43,118 nucleotides of DNA from an uncultured Lachnospiraceae bacterium. Its GTDB lineage: Bacteria > Bacillota > Clostridia > Lachnospirales > Lachnospiraceae. The first letter of the stretch is position 1. The number at the start of each line of letters is the position of its first letter. The position numbers and the translations under genes are program-made. Below, one piece after another: positions 27,766 through 36,131 of the stretch. The DNA is taken from NCBI GenBank assembly GCA_947626715.1, contig CANQTG010000010.1, positions 1 through 43,118 of the forward strand, given 5' to 3'. The notes under the pieces are model-generated. The model worked only from the letters and a program-made list of their open reading frames with translations, was not told the origin of the DNA and did not search any database.

Positions 27766-28824
27766 ATGAAACGATACGGGATTATCATGGCGGGCGGGAG
27801 CGGCAGCCGCTTCTGGCCTTTGAGCAGGAAGGCCCTGCCTAAACAGTTTTTAAATCTGACCGGGAAAGAGGTCATGGTCAATGAGACCATAGACCGGCTT
27901 TTTCCCGTGATCAGGCGGGAAGATATCTTTGTCGTGACCAGCGCGGCGCATACGGAGCTGACGTTCCAGATGACAAAGGGAAGGCTTGCGAGAGATCATA
28001 TCTTAGGAGAGCCGGCGGCGCGCAATACGGCGGCGTGTATCGGGTATGCGGCGATGGAGCTGATAAAAAAATACGGCGACGGGATCATGGGGATCTTTGC
28101 TTCCGATCACTATATCCAAAAGGAAGAGGCGTTCCGCAGCGTTTTGGAGGAAGGGATAACGCTCGCCGAGCGGGAGGATAAGCTGGTCACGATCGGGATC
28201 AAACCCTCTTTCCCCGCTACGGGATACGGATATATCCGCCGCAGGAGCCCGGAGAGCCTTATGGTAGAGGAATTTGTGGAAAAGCCGGATCAGGAGAGCG
28301 CGGAGCGGTATCTGGCCAGCGGCAGCTATCTGTGGAACAGCGGCATGTTTATCTGGAAGGCGTCTGTTATCCTCAAACAGTTTGAAAAACTGCTGCCGGA
28401 TATCTATGAGAGCCTGCTTGCGATCGGGGAGAGCATGGGGACGGCGCATGAGAGGGAGACGATAGAGCGGGTGTACCCGTCGATCCCCAAGATCTCCATC
28501 GACTATGGGATCATGGAGCGCGCGAAAGACGTGCTCGTATTGGAAGGCGATTTCGGCTGGAGCGACGTAGGCAGTCTGGACGCGCTGGGAACGCTGTATC
28601 CGCCCGATAAAAATGGAAATATCGTGCACGGGGAAAGTGTCTGTCTGGACGCAAAGGGCTGTATTGCGTATGGAGAAGGCAGGCTGCTCGCGATGGTGGG
28701 CACGCAGGATCTGATCGTAGCGGCGACGGACGATATTGTCCTAGTCTGCGACAAAAACAGGGCGCAGGACGTGAAAAAAGTCGTAGAAAAGCTGGAAACG
28801 GACGGAAAAACGCGGTATTTGTAA
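27766..28824 (+). CDS. manC: Mannose-1-phosphate guanylyltransferase
   Basis: Makes GDP-mannose from mannose-1-phosphate and GTP, feeding gmd. 352 residues, the short form without a mannose-6-phosphate isomerase domain. Pyrophosphorylase signature MAGGSGSRFWPLSR at residues 8-21, GEPAARNTAACIGYAA near 81, FVEKPD near 167 (metal/sugar site), NSGMFIWKA near 190, and FGWSDVGSLDAL near 262. AAAGGGAT precedes the start. Mannose-6-phosphate isomerase and phosphomannomutase are not in the window. Confidence 0.95.
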   Translation: MKRYGIIMAGGSGSRFWPLSRKALPKQFLNLTGKEVMVNETIDRLFPVIRREDIFVVTSAAHTELTFQMTKGRLARDHILGEPAARNTAACIGYAAMELIKKYGDGIMGIFASDHYIQKEEAFRSVLEEGITLAEREDKLVTIGIKPSFPATGYGYIRRRSPESLMVEEFVEKPDQESAERYLASGSYLWNSGMFIWKASVILKQFEKLLPDIYESLLAIGESMGTAHERETIERVYPSIPKISIDYGIMERAKDVLVLEGDFGWSDVGSLDALGTLYPPDKNGNIVHGESVCLDAKGCIAYGEGRLLAMVGTQDLIVAATDDIVLVCDKNRAQDVKKVVEKLETDGKTRYL

Positions 28825-28844
28825 AATCCGGCGGCGATAAGAAA

Positions 28845-28873
28845 TTTACAGAAAATCCCTTTTTTGGTATGAT
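28845..28873 (+). promoter_or_regulatory. Promoter of the Spo0A-like regulator gene
   Basis: TTTACA (28845-28850), 17-base spacer, TATGAT (28868-28873) with an extended -10 TGG. It lies 21 bases after the manC stop, so the regulator has its own start of transcription. I see no Spo0A box close to consensus in the 100 bases before the gene. Confidence 0.7.
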
Positions 28874-28924
28874 TTTTTCAAAGAAGCAGGAAAAATACGG
28901 GAATAGGAAAGAAAGAGGGATAAT

Positions 28925-29323
28925 ATGAAGAACTTCGAAGAAAACGATGTCGAACTGGAACGCTATGTGACGGGGCTGATGCTGGATATGGGAGTGCCGG
29001 CGCATTTAAAGGGCTATCATTATCTGCGCAGGGCGCTCTTGATATCATGGCGGGACTTAGAGACCGTGGGCAGCGTGACAAAGCTGTTATACCCGGAGAT
29101 AGCGAGAAGCTTTAAGACGACGCCGCAGAAGGTGGAACGAGCGATCCGCAACGCCATTGAGGTCTCGTGGAGCAGGGGCAATCAGGAGACGTTTCTGAGT
29201 CTGTTTGGATATTGCGCGTCGAAAGGGGCCGGACGTCCGACGAACAGCGAGTATATCGCGAGGATCGCGGATAAGCTCCGGCTTGATACGAAGGACGGCG
29301 GGGCGCGTATCATGAGCGCATAG
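28925..29323 (+). CDS. Stand-alone Spo0A C-terminal DNA-binding domain protein
   Basis: 132 residues that match the whole effector domain of Spo0A and little else: MGVPAHLKGYHYLRRAL, then SVTKLLYPEIARSFKTTPQKVERAIRNAIEVSWSRG, LFGYCASKGAGRPTNSEYIARIADKLRL. These cover the recognition helix region and C-terminal dimer helices. No receiver domain precedes it: the first 15 residues are an acidic lead and the ORF has its own promoter and ribosome binding site (AGAGGGA). It therefore cannot be controlled by aspartate phosphorylation in cis. In Spo0A the isolated effector domain is constitutively active, so this protein is likely a phosphorylation-independent regulator, perhaps of the surrounding glycan genes. 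Its target is unknown. Confidence 0.9.
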   Translation: MKNFEENDVELERYVTGLMLDMGVPAHLKGYHYLRRALLISWRDLETVGSVTKLLYPEIARSFKTTPQKVERAIRNAIEVSWSRGNQETFLSLFGYCASKGAGRPTNSEYIARIADKLRLDTKDGGARIMSA

Positions 29324-29363
29324 GCGGAAGGACAGCGCGCGTGCGGGAAATACTGAGGATAAC

Positions 29364-30989
29364 ATGATCATTTTTTTGACGGGAATCATCGCGCTCCCCT
29401 TGATACAGGGATTGGGGTTTGCGCGATTAAAAAGGAACGGCGGGACGGTTTCGCTGACGGAATGCTATATGATGGGGCTTTTGTTCCTGTTTGCGCTGGC
29501 GGAGGCCGTTTCCTGCGCTGCGATAAAGCTGGAATGGCGTTTTTCGGAGTATTGCAGGATATTGGGGAGCCTTGCGCTCATATGCGGCGCGCTTTCCCTG
29601 CTCATAAACCGGAAAGAAGCCGCGGCGCTGTGGCGTTCTGCCAAAGACCGCTTCCTGCATTTGGGCGGCCCGCAGGAGGATATGGGGAAGCGATATGCGG
29701 GAGAGGCGCTTTTCTTAGCGGCTTTGGTCGGATTGGAGATCGCCTCGTATTTTGTCTATGTGCCGGAGACGGGGAACGACACGATGGCGGAAACGGTATC
29801 GGTCACGCTGCTGACGGATACCGTCTTTGCCTATAATCCGCTCACGGGCGGGGCGCTTAGGTACGGAATGTACCCGGTCTGCAAATTAGCGTCCCTGCCG
29901 CTTTTGTATGCGGCGGTTCAGAAGGCGTGCGGCATGGAGCTTTTGCGCCTTTTGTTTTATGCGCTGCCGATTTGGACGCTGCTGTTATCCTTTGCCGTGA
30001 TGAAGCTCTGGAGCGGATTTTTTTTCAGCCAGCATCGGGAAAGCGGCTTGGCCTTCCTGATCTTTCTGCAGCTGCTTCTTTTAACGGGCGGTGGGACAAA
30101 GACATCCTATGCCTACGATCTGCTGCATGGGGGCTGGAAGGGGACGACGCTTGCCGCCGCTGTCGTCGTTCCTTTTGGCGTTTACAGTGTGTCGAGGATG
30201 ATTCGTGACAAAGAATGGCTTTATGGGGCTGCGGGCGGGCTTCTCAGCGTGTGCGGCCTGCTCTTTACAAGGCCGATTTTTGTCCCGGGTCATTTTGCGT
30301 TTACCGGAAACGCCGCCGGGAGGGAATGGGAGATCTTCGCGTTGTCGGCGCTGGCTCTGTATCTGGTACGGGAGCGGATTCGGAAACCGTGGAAAAAGAG
30401 CGAGGCGGTTTTGATCTTCTGCTGTCTTGCGGCGGGGCTGGTTCTGCGCGGCGCGTTCTGTACGGCTGGGACGGCGTGCGCGCTGGCCGCTGTGTGGAGC
30501 GTCGCAAAGGAATGGAAAAGGGGGACGGCGGCGGCTGTCGGGCTTGCGATCCTGATCTTTTTGACCGGCACGATACTGCCCTCCTTTGCGGACTGCCTTC
30601 CCGTATGGAACGCGCCGCAGGAAGAAAAGGAGATCTTAGATAAGATCGAGGCCCTTGCGGAAAGCCGGGAGAGCGTTATGCTGGCGGCGCCGGATGGGAT
30701 CATGGAAAAGGCGAGGATCCTAGACGGGAAGATCCTGCTGCCCTATGGAAAAGACCTCTGGTATTCGGACTGCAACAGGGAGATCGCGGACGTCTATACG
30801 GAGGAGGAAATGCTTTTGTACCGCCAGATGCAGACGGATCGCGAGCAGCCGGATGCCGCCGCGGCCGTCGCGGCGGATATGGGCTGCGATGCGCTCGTGC
30901 TGCGGGGCGGGATGGGAGAAGAGACGCAGAGCCGGTATGGCTGGCGCAGAGAGGGGGAAACCTCCTCTTATATTCTTTATTCGAGATAG
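29364..30989 (+). CDS. Large polytopic membrane protein, possibly DUF6077-like
   Basis: 541 residues with many hydrophobic helices, about 12, from the N-terminus to about residue 420 (IIFLTGIIALPLIQG, CYMMGLLFLFALAEAV, LFLAALVGLEIASYFVYV and others), then a soluble C-terminal part of about 120 residues. An extracytoplasmic-looking loop has ETGNDTMAETVSVTLLTD and NPLTGGALRYGMYPV. The overall plan recalls GT-C/DUF6077-type membrane proteins from clostridial glycan loci, but the family name is a weak recollection and no catalytic residue can be claimed. The C-terminal segment (KAR..DGKILLPYGKDLWYSDCNREIADVY) is soluble and conserved-looking. Position suggests a role in assembling or modifying the glycan. 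Confidence 0.75.
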   Translation: MIIFLTGIIALPLIQGLGFARLKRNGGTVSLTECYMMGLLFLFALAEAVSCAAIKLEWRFSEYCRILGSLALICGALSLLINRKEAAALWRSAKDRFLHLGGPQEDMGKRYAGEALFLAALVGLEIASYFVYVPETGNDTMAETVSVTLLTDTVFAYNPLTGGALRYGMYPVCKLASLPLLYAAVQKACGMELLRLLFYALPIWTLLLSFAVMKLWSGFFFSQHRESGLAFLIFLQLLLLTGGGTKTSYAYDLLHGGWKGTTLAAAVVVPFGVYSVSRMIRDKEWLYGAAGGLLSVCGLLFTRPIFVPGHFAFTGNAAGREWEIFALSALALYLVRERIRKPWKKSEAVLIFCCLAAGLVLRGAFCTAGTACALAAVWSVAKEWKRGTAAAVGLAILIFLTGTILPSFADCLPVWNAPQEEKEILDKIEALAESRESVMLAAPDGIMEKARILDGKILLPYGKDLWYSDCNREIADVYTEEEMLLYRQMQTDREQPDAAAAVAADMGCDALVLRGGMGEETQSRYGWRREGETSSYILYSR

Positions 30990-30994
30990 GGAAC

Positions 30995-31023
30995 TTCCCA
31001 AATGCGGGAAATTGTGCTAAGAT
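30995..31023 (+). promoter_or_regulatory. Possible promoter with inverted repeat before the GT2 gene
   Basis: TTCCCA (30995-31000), 17-base spacer, TAAGAT (31018-31023) with an extended -10 TGC. The inverted repeat TTCCC (30995-30999) and GGGAA (31006-31010) overlaps the -35 and could be an operator, or a weak terminator of the preceding gene. Confidence 0.4.
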
Positions 31024-31078
31024 ATAAGGAAAATGGCCGGATCCGTATCGGGGTCAAAATTTCGATCGGGAGGAACGC

Positions 31079-32011
31079 ATGGAACTGCTGAGTGTGATCG
31101 TGCCTTGTTATAATGAAGAAGAGAATGTGCCTTACTTTTATGAGGAGCTGCTCAGGCAGGAAGAGGCGCTGCGCGCGCGGAATGCTGCGCTCGAGCTGAT
31201 CTATGTGGACGACGGATCGACGGACGGGACGGCTTCTGAGGTCAGAAAGCTCCATGAGAAGGATCGGCGGGTACGTTTGGTTTCGTTTTCCAGAAATTTT
31301 GGAAAGGAGGCGGCTATCTATGCCGGCCTGAAAAAGGCGTCGGGAGAGTATGCCGTGCTGATGGACGCCGACCTTCAGGATCCTCCGGCTCTGCTGCCGG
31401 AAATGCTGCGCTATCTTCAGGAAGAGCAGTATGATTCTGTTGCGACGAGGCGCGTGACGCGCAAGGGAGAGCCGGTGATCCGTTCCTTTTTCGCGAGAAG
31501 GTTTTATGCGCTCATGCGCCGTATCTCCCGTACCGAGATCGTAGACGGCGCGAGAGATTACCGCCTGATGAAACGCTGCGTGGTGGATGCGATCCTTTCT
31601 ATGACAGAGTATAACCGCTTTACCAAAGGGATTTTTGGCTGGGTGGGTTTTCGGACAAAATGGCTGGAATATGAGAATATTGAACGCGTAAAGGGAGAGA
31701 CAAAGTGGAACTTCTGGAAGCTGTTCCTGTATTCGTTGGACGGGATACTGGCTTTTTCGACGATGCCGCTGGCCTTTGTATCGATCATCGGCCTGATCTT
31801 CTGCGTGCTGGCGTTTATCCTGATACTGGTCATCATAGTCAAGACCGTTATCTTAGGCGATCCGACTTCGGGCTGGCCGTCTTTGGTCTGTATCATTTCC
31901 CTGATCAGCGGCGTACAGCTCTTGTGTCTGGGCATTGTGGGGCAGTATCTGTCCAAGATGTATATGGAAGTGAAAAAAAGGCCAATTTATCTGATAAAAG
32001 AAGAACTGTAG
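31079..32011 (+). CDS. Family 2 glycosyltransferase with two C-terminal membrane helices
   Basis: 310 residues. GT2 domain: LLSVIVPCYNEEENVPYFYEEL, IYVDDGSTDGT, FSRNFGKEAAIYAGL, and LMDADLQDPP with the DXD motif DAD. Two hydrophobic segments near residues 230-265 (LAFVSIIGLIFCVLAFILILVIIV and LVCIISLISGVQLLCLGIVGQY) and the tail YLSKMYMEVKKRPIYLI are those of the GtrB/polyprenyl-phosphate sugar synthases (also YfdH/ArnC group). It likely makes an undecaprenyl-phosphate-sugar donor. GGGAGGAA precedes the start. Confidence 0.92.
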   Translation: MELLSVIVPCYNEEENVPYFYEELLRQEEALRARNAALELIYVDDGSTDGTASEVRKLHEKDRRVRLVSFSRNFGKEAAIYAGLKKASGEYAVLMDADLQDPPALLPEMLRYLQEEQYDSVATRRVTRKGEPVIRSFFARRFYALMRRISRTEIVDGARDYRLMKRCVVDAILSMTEYNRFTKGIFGWVGFRTKWLEYENIERVKGETKWNFWKLFLYSLDGILAFSTMPLAFVSIIGLIFCVLAFILILVIIVKTVILGDPTSGWPSLVCIISLISGVQLLCLGIVGQYLSKMYMEVKKRPIYLIKEEL

Positions 32012-32071
32012 CGGCGGGCCGAAGGGCGGGCGGCAGATTGGCCGTCTGCGCGGCGGATAAGAAGAACACAT

Positions 32072-32824
32072 ATGAAAGCGAAGATCAGTATCATCATTCC
32101 CGTTTATAATGCGGAGGCGTTCCTTGACGAGACGATAGGCTCCGTAAGGGCGCAGGAGGAACAGGACTGGGAGCTGCTGCTGATAGACGACTGCTCTACG
32201 GACGGCAGCAGGCGGATCGCGGAGCGGGCGGCTTCTCTGGATAAAAGAATACGGCTGATAGCGCAGACGGCAAACGGCGGCGCTGCGAAGGCAAGGAATC
32301 GGGGCGTGGAGGAAGCGCAGGGCAGGTATATTGCTTTTTTGGACGGGGACGATCTGTGGCAGCCGGGACGTTTGTCTAGGGAGCTTTCGTTTATGCGTAA
32401 GACGGGCGCGGGCTTTGTATTCTGCGGATACGAGTTCGCCGACGAAAGGGGCCGGGGAACGGGAAAGGTCGTAAGGGTGCCCCCGACGCTGGATTACCGG
32501 CAGGCGCTGCGCAATACGACGATCTTTACCTCTACTGTCTTATTCGATACGGAGAAGATCCCAAAGGAGCTGATCCATATGCCGTCTGTTAAGAGCGAGG
32601 ATACGGCGGCGTGGTGGAATATCCTCCGTCATGGCCATACGGCCTTTGGGCTGGATGAAAATCTGGTATTGTACCGAAGAAGTACGGGGACTCTCTCATC
32701 CAATAAAATAGAGGCGGTGCGCAGGATATGGAGTCTATATCGGAATACAGAGGGGCTTTCGCTTGCATACAGCCTGTATAATTTCGTATTCTACGCGGTA
32801 CGCGCAGTCCTGCGCAGGATCTGA
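32072..32824 (+). CDS. Family 2 glycosyltransferase
   Basis: 250-residue GT-A fold enzyme. ISIIIPVYNAEAFLDETIGSV, LLIDDCSTDGSRRIAE, ARNRGVEEAQGRYIAFLDGDDLWQPGRL (DXD inside DGDD), and SVKSEDTAAWWNILR near the acceptor side with the general base Glu/Asp. The C-terminus ends in a short amphipathic stretch. The ribosome binding site is weak (AAGAAGA). It is 60 bases after the preceding gene; that gap has a small hairpin (GCAGA with TCTGC) but no T tract. Substrate unknown; fucose, xylose, rhamnose or hexose are possible given the local sugar pathways. Confidence 0.9.
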   Translation: MKAKISIIIPVYNAEAFLDETIGSVRAQEEQDWELLLIDDCSTDGSRRIAERAASLDKRIRLIAQTANGGAAKARNRGVEEAQGRYIAFLDGDDLWQPGRLSRELSFMRKTGAGFVFCGYEFADERGRGTGKVVRVPPTLDYRQALRNTTIFTSTVLFDTEKIPKELIHMPSVKSEDTAAWWNILRHGHTAFGLDENLVLYRRSTGTLSSNKIEAVRRIWSLYRNTEGLSLAYSLYNFVFYAVRAVLRRI

Positions 32825-32838
32825 GGAGAGAAACTACG

Positions 32839-34233
32839 ATGAAGAAACTGGAAACATGGAAAAGGCTGATCCTGATCGCCATGTCGTCGATCTGTATCGG
32901 CCTGCAGGTAGGGCTCTATGCATTGTTCTGGTACGGCTATTACAGCGAGCGGATGTATCTGAAATTTTATTTTAAGGGCCATCTGCTGATGTTATTCGTA
33001 TATGGAGTGCTGCTGTTCTTTTTTTCCCAGATGTACGGCGGGATGCGTATCGGTTATCTGCGCTCGGGAGAGGTCATGTTTTCCCAGATCTTTGCCACGG
33101 TATGCGTCAACGCGATCACCTATCTGCAGATGTGCCTGATGGTAAGAGGGTTTCTGGATATCCGCCCGCTTGGATTTATGACGGCGCTGGAGGCTGCGCT
33201 CATCGCTCTGTGGACGGTGGGAAGCTCCGGGATCTATAGGCGGATCTTTTCTCCGCGGAATCTCCTTTTGGTGCATGGGGATCGGCCCGCCGCCGATATT
33301 CTGCATAAGTTTGAATCCAGAAAAGACAAGTATCACGTAAAAAAGAGCGTTCATGCCGGGATCGGCCTCGAGGCGGTCTGCGGGGAAGCGGAAAGCGGAT
33401 ATAATGCGGTCGTACTCTGGGATCTTCCCGCAGAGCTGAGAAATAAGATCTATAAATTCTGTTTCGGCAAGGGCATACGCGTCTATGTAATGCCCAAGAT
33501 ACCGGATATCCTGATCAAGGGCGCCGATCAGCTGCATTTGTTCGATACGCCGATCCTGCTCACGCGGGAATATGTGCTGAGTATAGAGCAGCGCATGGCG
33601 AAACGGACGATAGACCTTGTCTGCGGGCTGGCGCTGTGTATCCTGACTTCCCCGATCATGCTTCTGACGGCGGCGGCGATCAAGCTCTATGACGGCGGGC
33701 CGATACTCTACCGCCAGATCCGGTGCACGAAGGATATGAAGGAGTTTTATATCCTGAAATTCCGCAGTATGCGGCCGGATGCGGAAAAGGACGGGGTGGC
33801 GCGCTTAGCGTCAAAGCACGATAACAGGATCACGCCGATCGGCAGGCTGATCCGTATGGTCAGGATAGACGAGCTGCCGCAGCTTTTTAATATCCTAAAG
33901 GGCGAGATGACCTTTATCGGGCCCAGACCGGAGCGGCCGGAGGTCATCGAGAAGTATCTGGAGGATATGCCGGAGTTTCTCTTTCGCACGAAGGTGAAAG
34001 CGGGGCTTTCGGGATATGCGCAGGTATATGGGAAATATAACACAACGCCGTATGATAAGTTAAAACTGGATTTATTTTATATAGAAAATTACTCGATCTG
34101 GCTGGATATCAAGCTGATGCTGCTGACCCTGAAAACCGTGCTGCGGCCTGAGAGCACAGAGGGGATAGACAGCAGTCAGGTCACGGCGTTAAAGACGCCG
34201 GATACCGCGGATCTTCAGGAAAGAGACGAATAG
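32839..34233 (+). CDS. Polyprenyl glycosylphosphotransferase (WcaJ/EpsE-type initiator)
   Basis: Transfers a sugar-1-phosphate to undecaprenyl phosphate, the first step of glycan assembly. 464 residues: about four N-terminal membrane helices (to residue about 130), a central soluble part, then the catalytic bacterial sugar transferase domain from about residue 250, with a re-entrant helix (RTIDLVCGLALCILTSPIMLL), GGPILYRQIR, FYILKFRSMR, RMVRIDELPQLFNILKGEM and FIGPRPERPE. These carry the Asp-Glu catalytic pair and phosphate-binding Arg. It fits the PNPT-unrelated (polyPGT) class such as WcaJ and CpsE. AGGAGAG precedes the start. The gene is followed by an AT-rich inverted repeat at 34235-34253. 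Confidence 0.95.
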   Translation: MKKLETWKRLILIAMSSICIGLQVGLYALFWYGYYSERMYLKFYFKGHLLMLFVYGVLLFFFSQMYGGMRIGYLRSGEVMFSQIFATVCVNAITYLQMCLMVRGFLDIRPLGFMTALEAALIALWTVGSSGIYRRIFSPRNLLLVHGDRPAADILHKFESRKDKYHVKKSVHAGIGLEAVCGEAESGYNAVVLWDLPAELRNKIYKFCFGKGIRVYVMPKIPDILIKGADQLHLFDTPILLTREYVLSIEQRMAKRTIDLVCGLALCILTSPIMLLTAAAIKLYDGGPILYRQIRCTKDMKEFYILKFRSMRPDAEKDGVARLASKHDNRITPIGRLIRMVRIDELPQLFNILKGEMTFIGPRPERPEVIEKYLEDMPEFLFRTKVKAGLSGYAQVYGKYNTTPYDKLKLDLFYIENYSIWLDIKLMLLTLKTVLRPESTEGIDSSQVTALKTPDTADLQERDE

Positions 34234-34234
34234 A

Positions 34235-34253
34235 AAATATTAAATCAATATTT
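34235..34253. repeat. AT-rich inverted repeat between the initiator and Wzz-like genes
   Basis: AAATATT-AAATC-AATATTT, perfect 7-base arms, 2 bases after the stop of the sugar transferase. It stands out against the GC-rich surroundings. It could be a weak terminator, part of a promoter or a protein-binding site; it lacks a T tract of typical length. A second hairpin, CCCAAA-AGGG-TTTGGG (34286-34301), follows. Confidence 0.5.
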
Positions 34254-34338
34254 AATTTATACAAAAAAGGGGTCGGGCGCTGACTCCCAAAAGGGTTTGG
34301 GCTTGGCCGGGAGGCTTTGCTTTAGGAAAGTGTGGGCT

Positions 34339-35319
34339 ATGACGGAAAAGGAATGGATGCAGGAGGGCGTTGATCTGAAGCTGACAGCGCTTTTATACCG
34401 CAGGAAAATAGGGCTCTCTCTTATATGCGCGCTGGCAGGGGCGCTTCTTGGCGGCGGGCTGTATTTTCTTACGCACGTGGTATATGGGCCGGGCAGGGAA
34501 TATGAAGCGGTATCCAAGCTGTATCTGACCTTTGCCGAAGATGACGACGGGGACGCGTATCAGTATTATAACGGCTATACATGGAATGACCTGATGGGGA
34601 CGGAGCCGATCCTAGATACGATCATGGGGAGATTGGGGACGGCTTATGAGAGGCCGGAGGTAAGGGCGAGTATCAGCGCGGATATCCTTTCGGACATCCG
34701 CCTATTGACCATAACGGTCAAACGAAAAGACGCTGCCCAGACGGATGCGGTCATCCGGGCGGCGGAGGAAGCCCTGATCCGTTTTGGGGAACAGAAAAAG
34801 GAATTTGATAAGATCGAGGTGATCGAGCACGGGCAGGCCGCTCTGGTCGTGGCGGAGAATGAGACGCTGCGGGCGGCGATCGCGGGCGCGGTCATAGGAT
34901 TTTTGCTCTCGCTCCTTTTGCTGGCGCTTTTCTGTCTGCTGGACGATTCCGTTTATGTGCCTTCGGATTTTGAGAAGCGGTATCGTCTTCCCGTGCTCGG
35001 CGTGCGTTTTGCGGGAGATGAGAGGACGGGGGCGGAGGAGCTGAAACGGCATATCGAAGAGGCGGCGGCGGGATACGAGCGGGTCGTTTCGTTGGATATC
35101 GGCGATCCGCAGGTCAAGCTGGACAAGGCGGCGGGAGACAGCGGCCTGATCTTATATATCCCGTATGGACGGGGCAACGGGAAGCTGCTGGAGCGCTGGG
35201 TACGGGAAGCGGAATTTTGGGGCTATCAGGTATTGGGCGCTGTGATCACGGACGCGGATAAGGGGCTTTACCGCCTGTATTTCCAGACGTTTCGCGGCGG
35301 GAAAAGGGAGAGAACATGA
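34339..35319 (+). CDS. Wzz/YveK-type chain-length protein with degenerate BY-kinase-like C-terminus
   Basis: 326 residues. The Wzz part has two membrane helices, near residues 26-46 (GLSLICALAGALLGGGLYFL) and about 180-205 (AIAGAVIGFLLSLLLLALFCLL), enclosing an outer domain with YEAVSKLYLTF and ADILSDIRLLTITVKRKDAAQTDAVI. After the second helix comes LPVLGVRFAGD, as in kinase-joined Wzz proteins, and then about 90 residues like the C-terminal part of a bacterial tyrosine kinase or ParA-type fold (DSGLILYIPYGRGNGKLLERWVR, YQVLGAVITDADKG). Walker A and the Asp-rich Walker boxes are not seen. The start at 34297 is rejected: AGGAAAG lies 8 bases before the ATG at 34339. Role: control of polymer length; the kinase remnant may bind partners only. 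Confidence 0.82.
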   Translation: MTEKEWMQEGVDLKLTALLYRRKIGLSLICALAGALLGGGLYFLTHVVYGPGREYEAVSKLYLTFAEDDDGDAYQYYNGYTWNDLMGTEPILDTIMGRLGTAYERPEVRASISADILSDIRLLTITVKRKDAAQTDAVIRAAEEALIRFGEQKKEFDKIEVIEHGQAALVVAENETLRAAIAGAVIGFLLSLLLLALFCLLDDSVYVPSDFEKRYRLPVLGVRFAGDERTGAEELKRHIEEAAAGYERVVSLDIGDPQVKLDKAAGDSGLILYIPYGRGNGKLLERWVREAEFWGYQVLGAVITDADKGLYRLYFQTFRGGKRERT

Positions 35320-36131
35320 GACTGCAGCTTCTGATCTCCGCAGTCGATCAAGATCCGGCGGAGCTGGTAAAGAAAATGAATGTCCGTTCCGACGCTGTTT
35401 TGATCAATCAATGCGGCCGCTTTGCATACGAAGAGATAGAAAAAGAAGGCTTTCTGATACGCGCCTACAGTTTTCGGGAAAGGGGCGTAGGCTTAAGCCG
35501 CAACAACGCGCTGCTTCGGGCGGATGCGGATATCTGCCTGTTCTCGGATGAGGATATCGTCTATCGCGACGATTACCGCGAGAACATATTGGCGGAGTTT
35601 GCAAAGCACCCGGAGGCGGACATGCTGCTTTTTAACGTCGAGGTATGTAAGGAGCGGAGAACCTATCATACGGACAGCTACGGAAGGGTGCGGCTCTATA
35701 ACTGCGGGCGTTATCCCGCCTACAGCTTCGCGCTGCGCAGGGAAGTGATGCATAGAAAGAACGTTTCCTATTCTCTGCTGTTCGGAGGAGGCGCGCGTTA
35801 CAGCAACGGAGAGGACAGCCTGTTTATCCGGGACTGTATCAGGAGCGGTATGCGGGTGTATAAAACGCCGGTGACGATCGGCAGGGAGCGGGAGCGGGAA
35901 TCGACGTGGTTTTCGGGCTACCATGAAAAGTTTTTCTTTGACAGGGGCGTGCTTTACGCCTATCTGTACGGCAGGTTAGGGAGGCTATTAGCCCTGCGCT
36001 TTTTGCTTGCGCACCAAAAGACGATGTGCCGTAAGATCCCGTTTGGAAAGGCGTACCGGCTCATGTGCGGCGGACTGCGGGAAGGACGGGAAGGGCGCAG
36101 GGAAGGCTGCGGCGATAAAGGAGCGCTATGA
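35316..36131 (+). CDS. GT2-like glycosyltransferase
   Basis: 271 residues, GT-A fold. LQLLISAVDQDPAELVKKMN at the N-terminus, GVGLSRNNALLRADADICLFSDEDIVYRDDY near 48-78, with DED in place of the standard DXD, and NGEDSLFIRDCIRSGM near 168. A C-terminal tail rich in Arg and Gly (REGREGRREGCGDKGAL) is unusual and could be a late extension; the stop overlaps the polymerase gene start (ATGA). Start ATGA is shared with the end of the Wzz-like gene. These overlaps indicate one operon. Substrate unknown. Confidence 0.83.
   Translation: MRLQLLISAVDQDPAELVKKMNVRSDAVLINQCGRFAYEEIEKEGFLIRAYSFRERGVGLSRNNALLRADADICLFSDEDIVYRDDYRENILAEFAKHPEADMLLFNVEVCKERRTYHTDSYGRVRLYNCGRYPAYSFALRREVMHRKNVSYSLLFGGGARYSNGEDSLFIRDCIRSGMRVYKTPVTIGRERERESTWFSGYHEKFFFDRGVLYAYLYGRLGRLLALRFLLAHQKTMCRKIPFGKAYRLMCGGLREGREGRREGCGDKGAL

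Noticed and set aside
31061..31067. TTCGATC before the GT2 gene as a Spo0A box on the minus strand
   Set aside because: It matches only 5 of 7 positions of the Spo0A box, not above chance.
32012..32071. Hairpin GCAGA/TCTGC between two GT2 genes as a terminator
   Set aside because: The stem is only five or six pairs and no T tract follows; the genes are likely co-transcribed.
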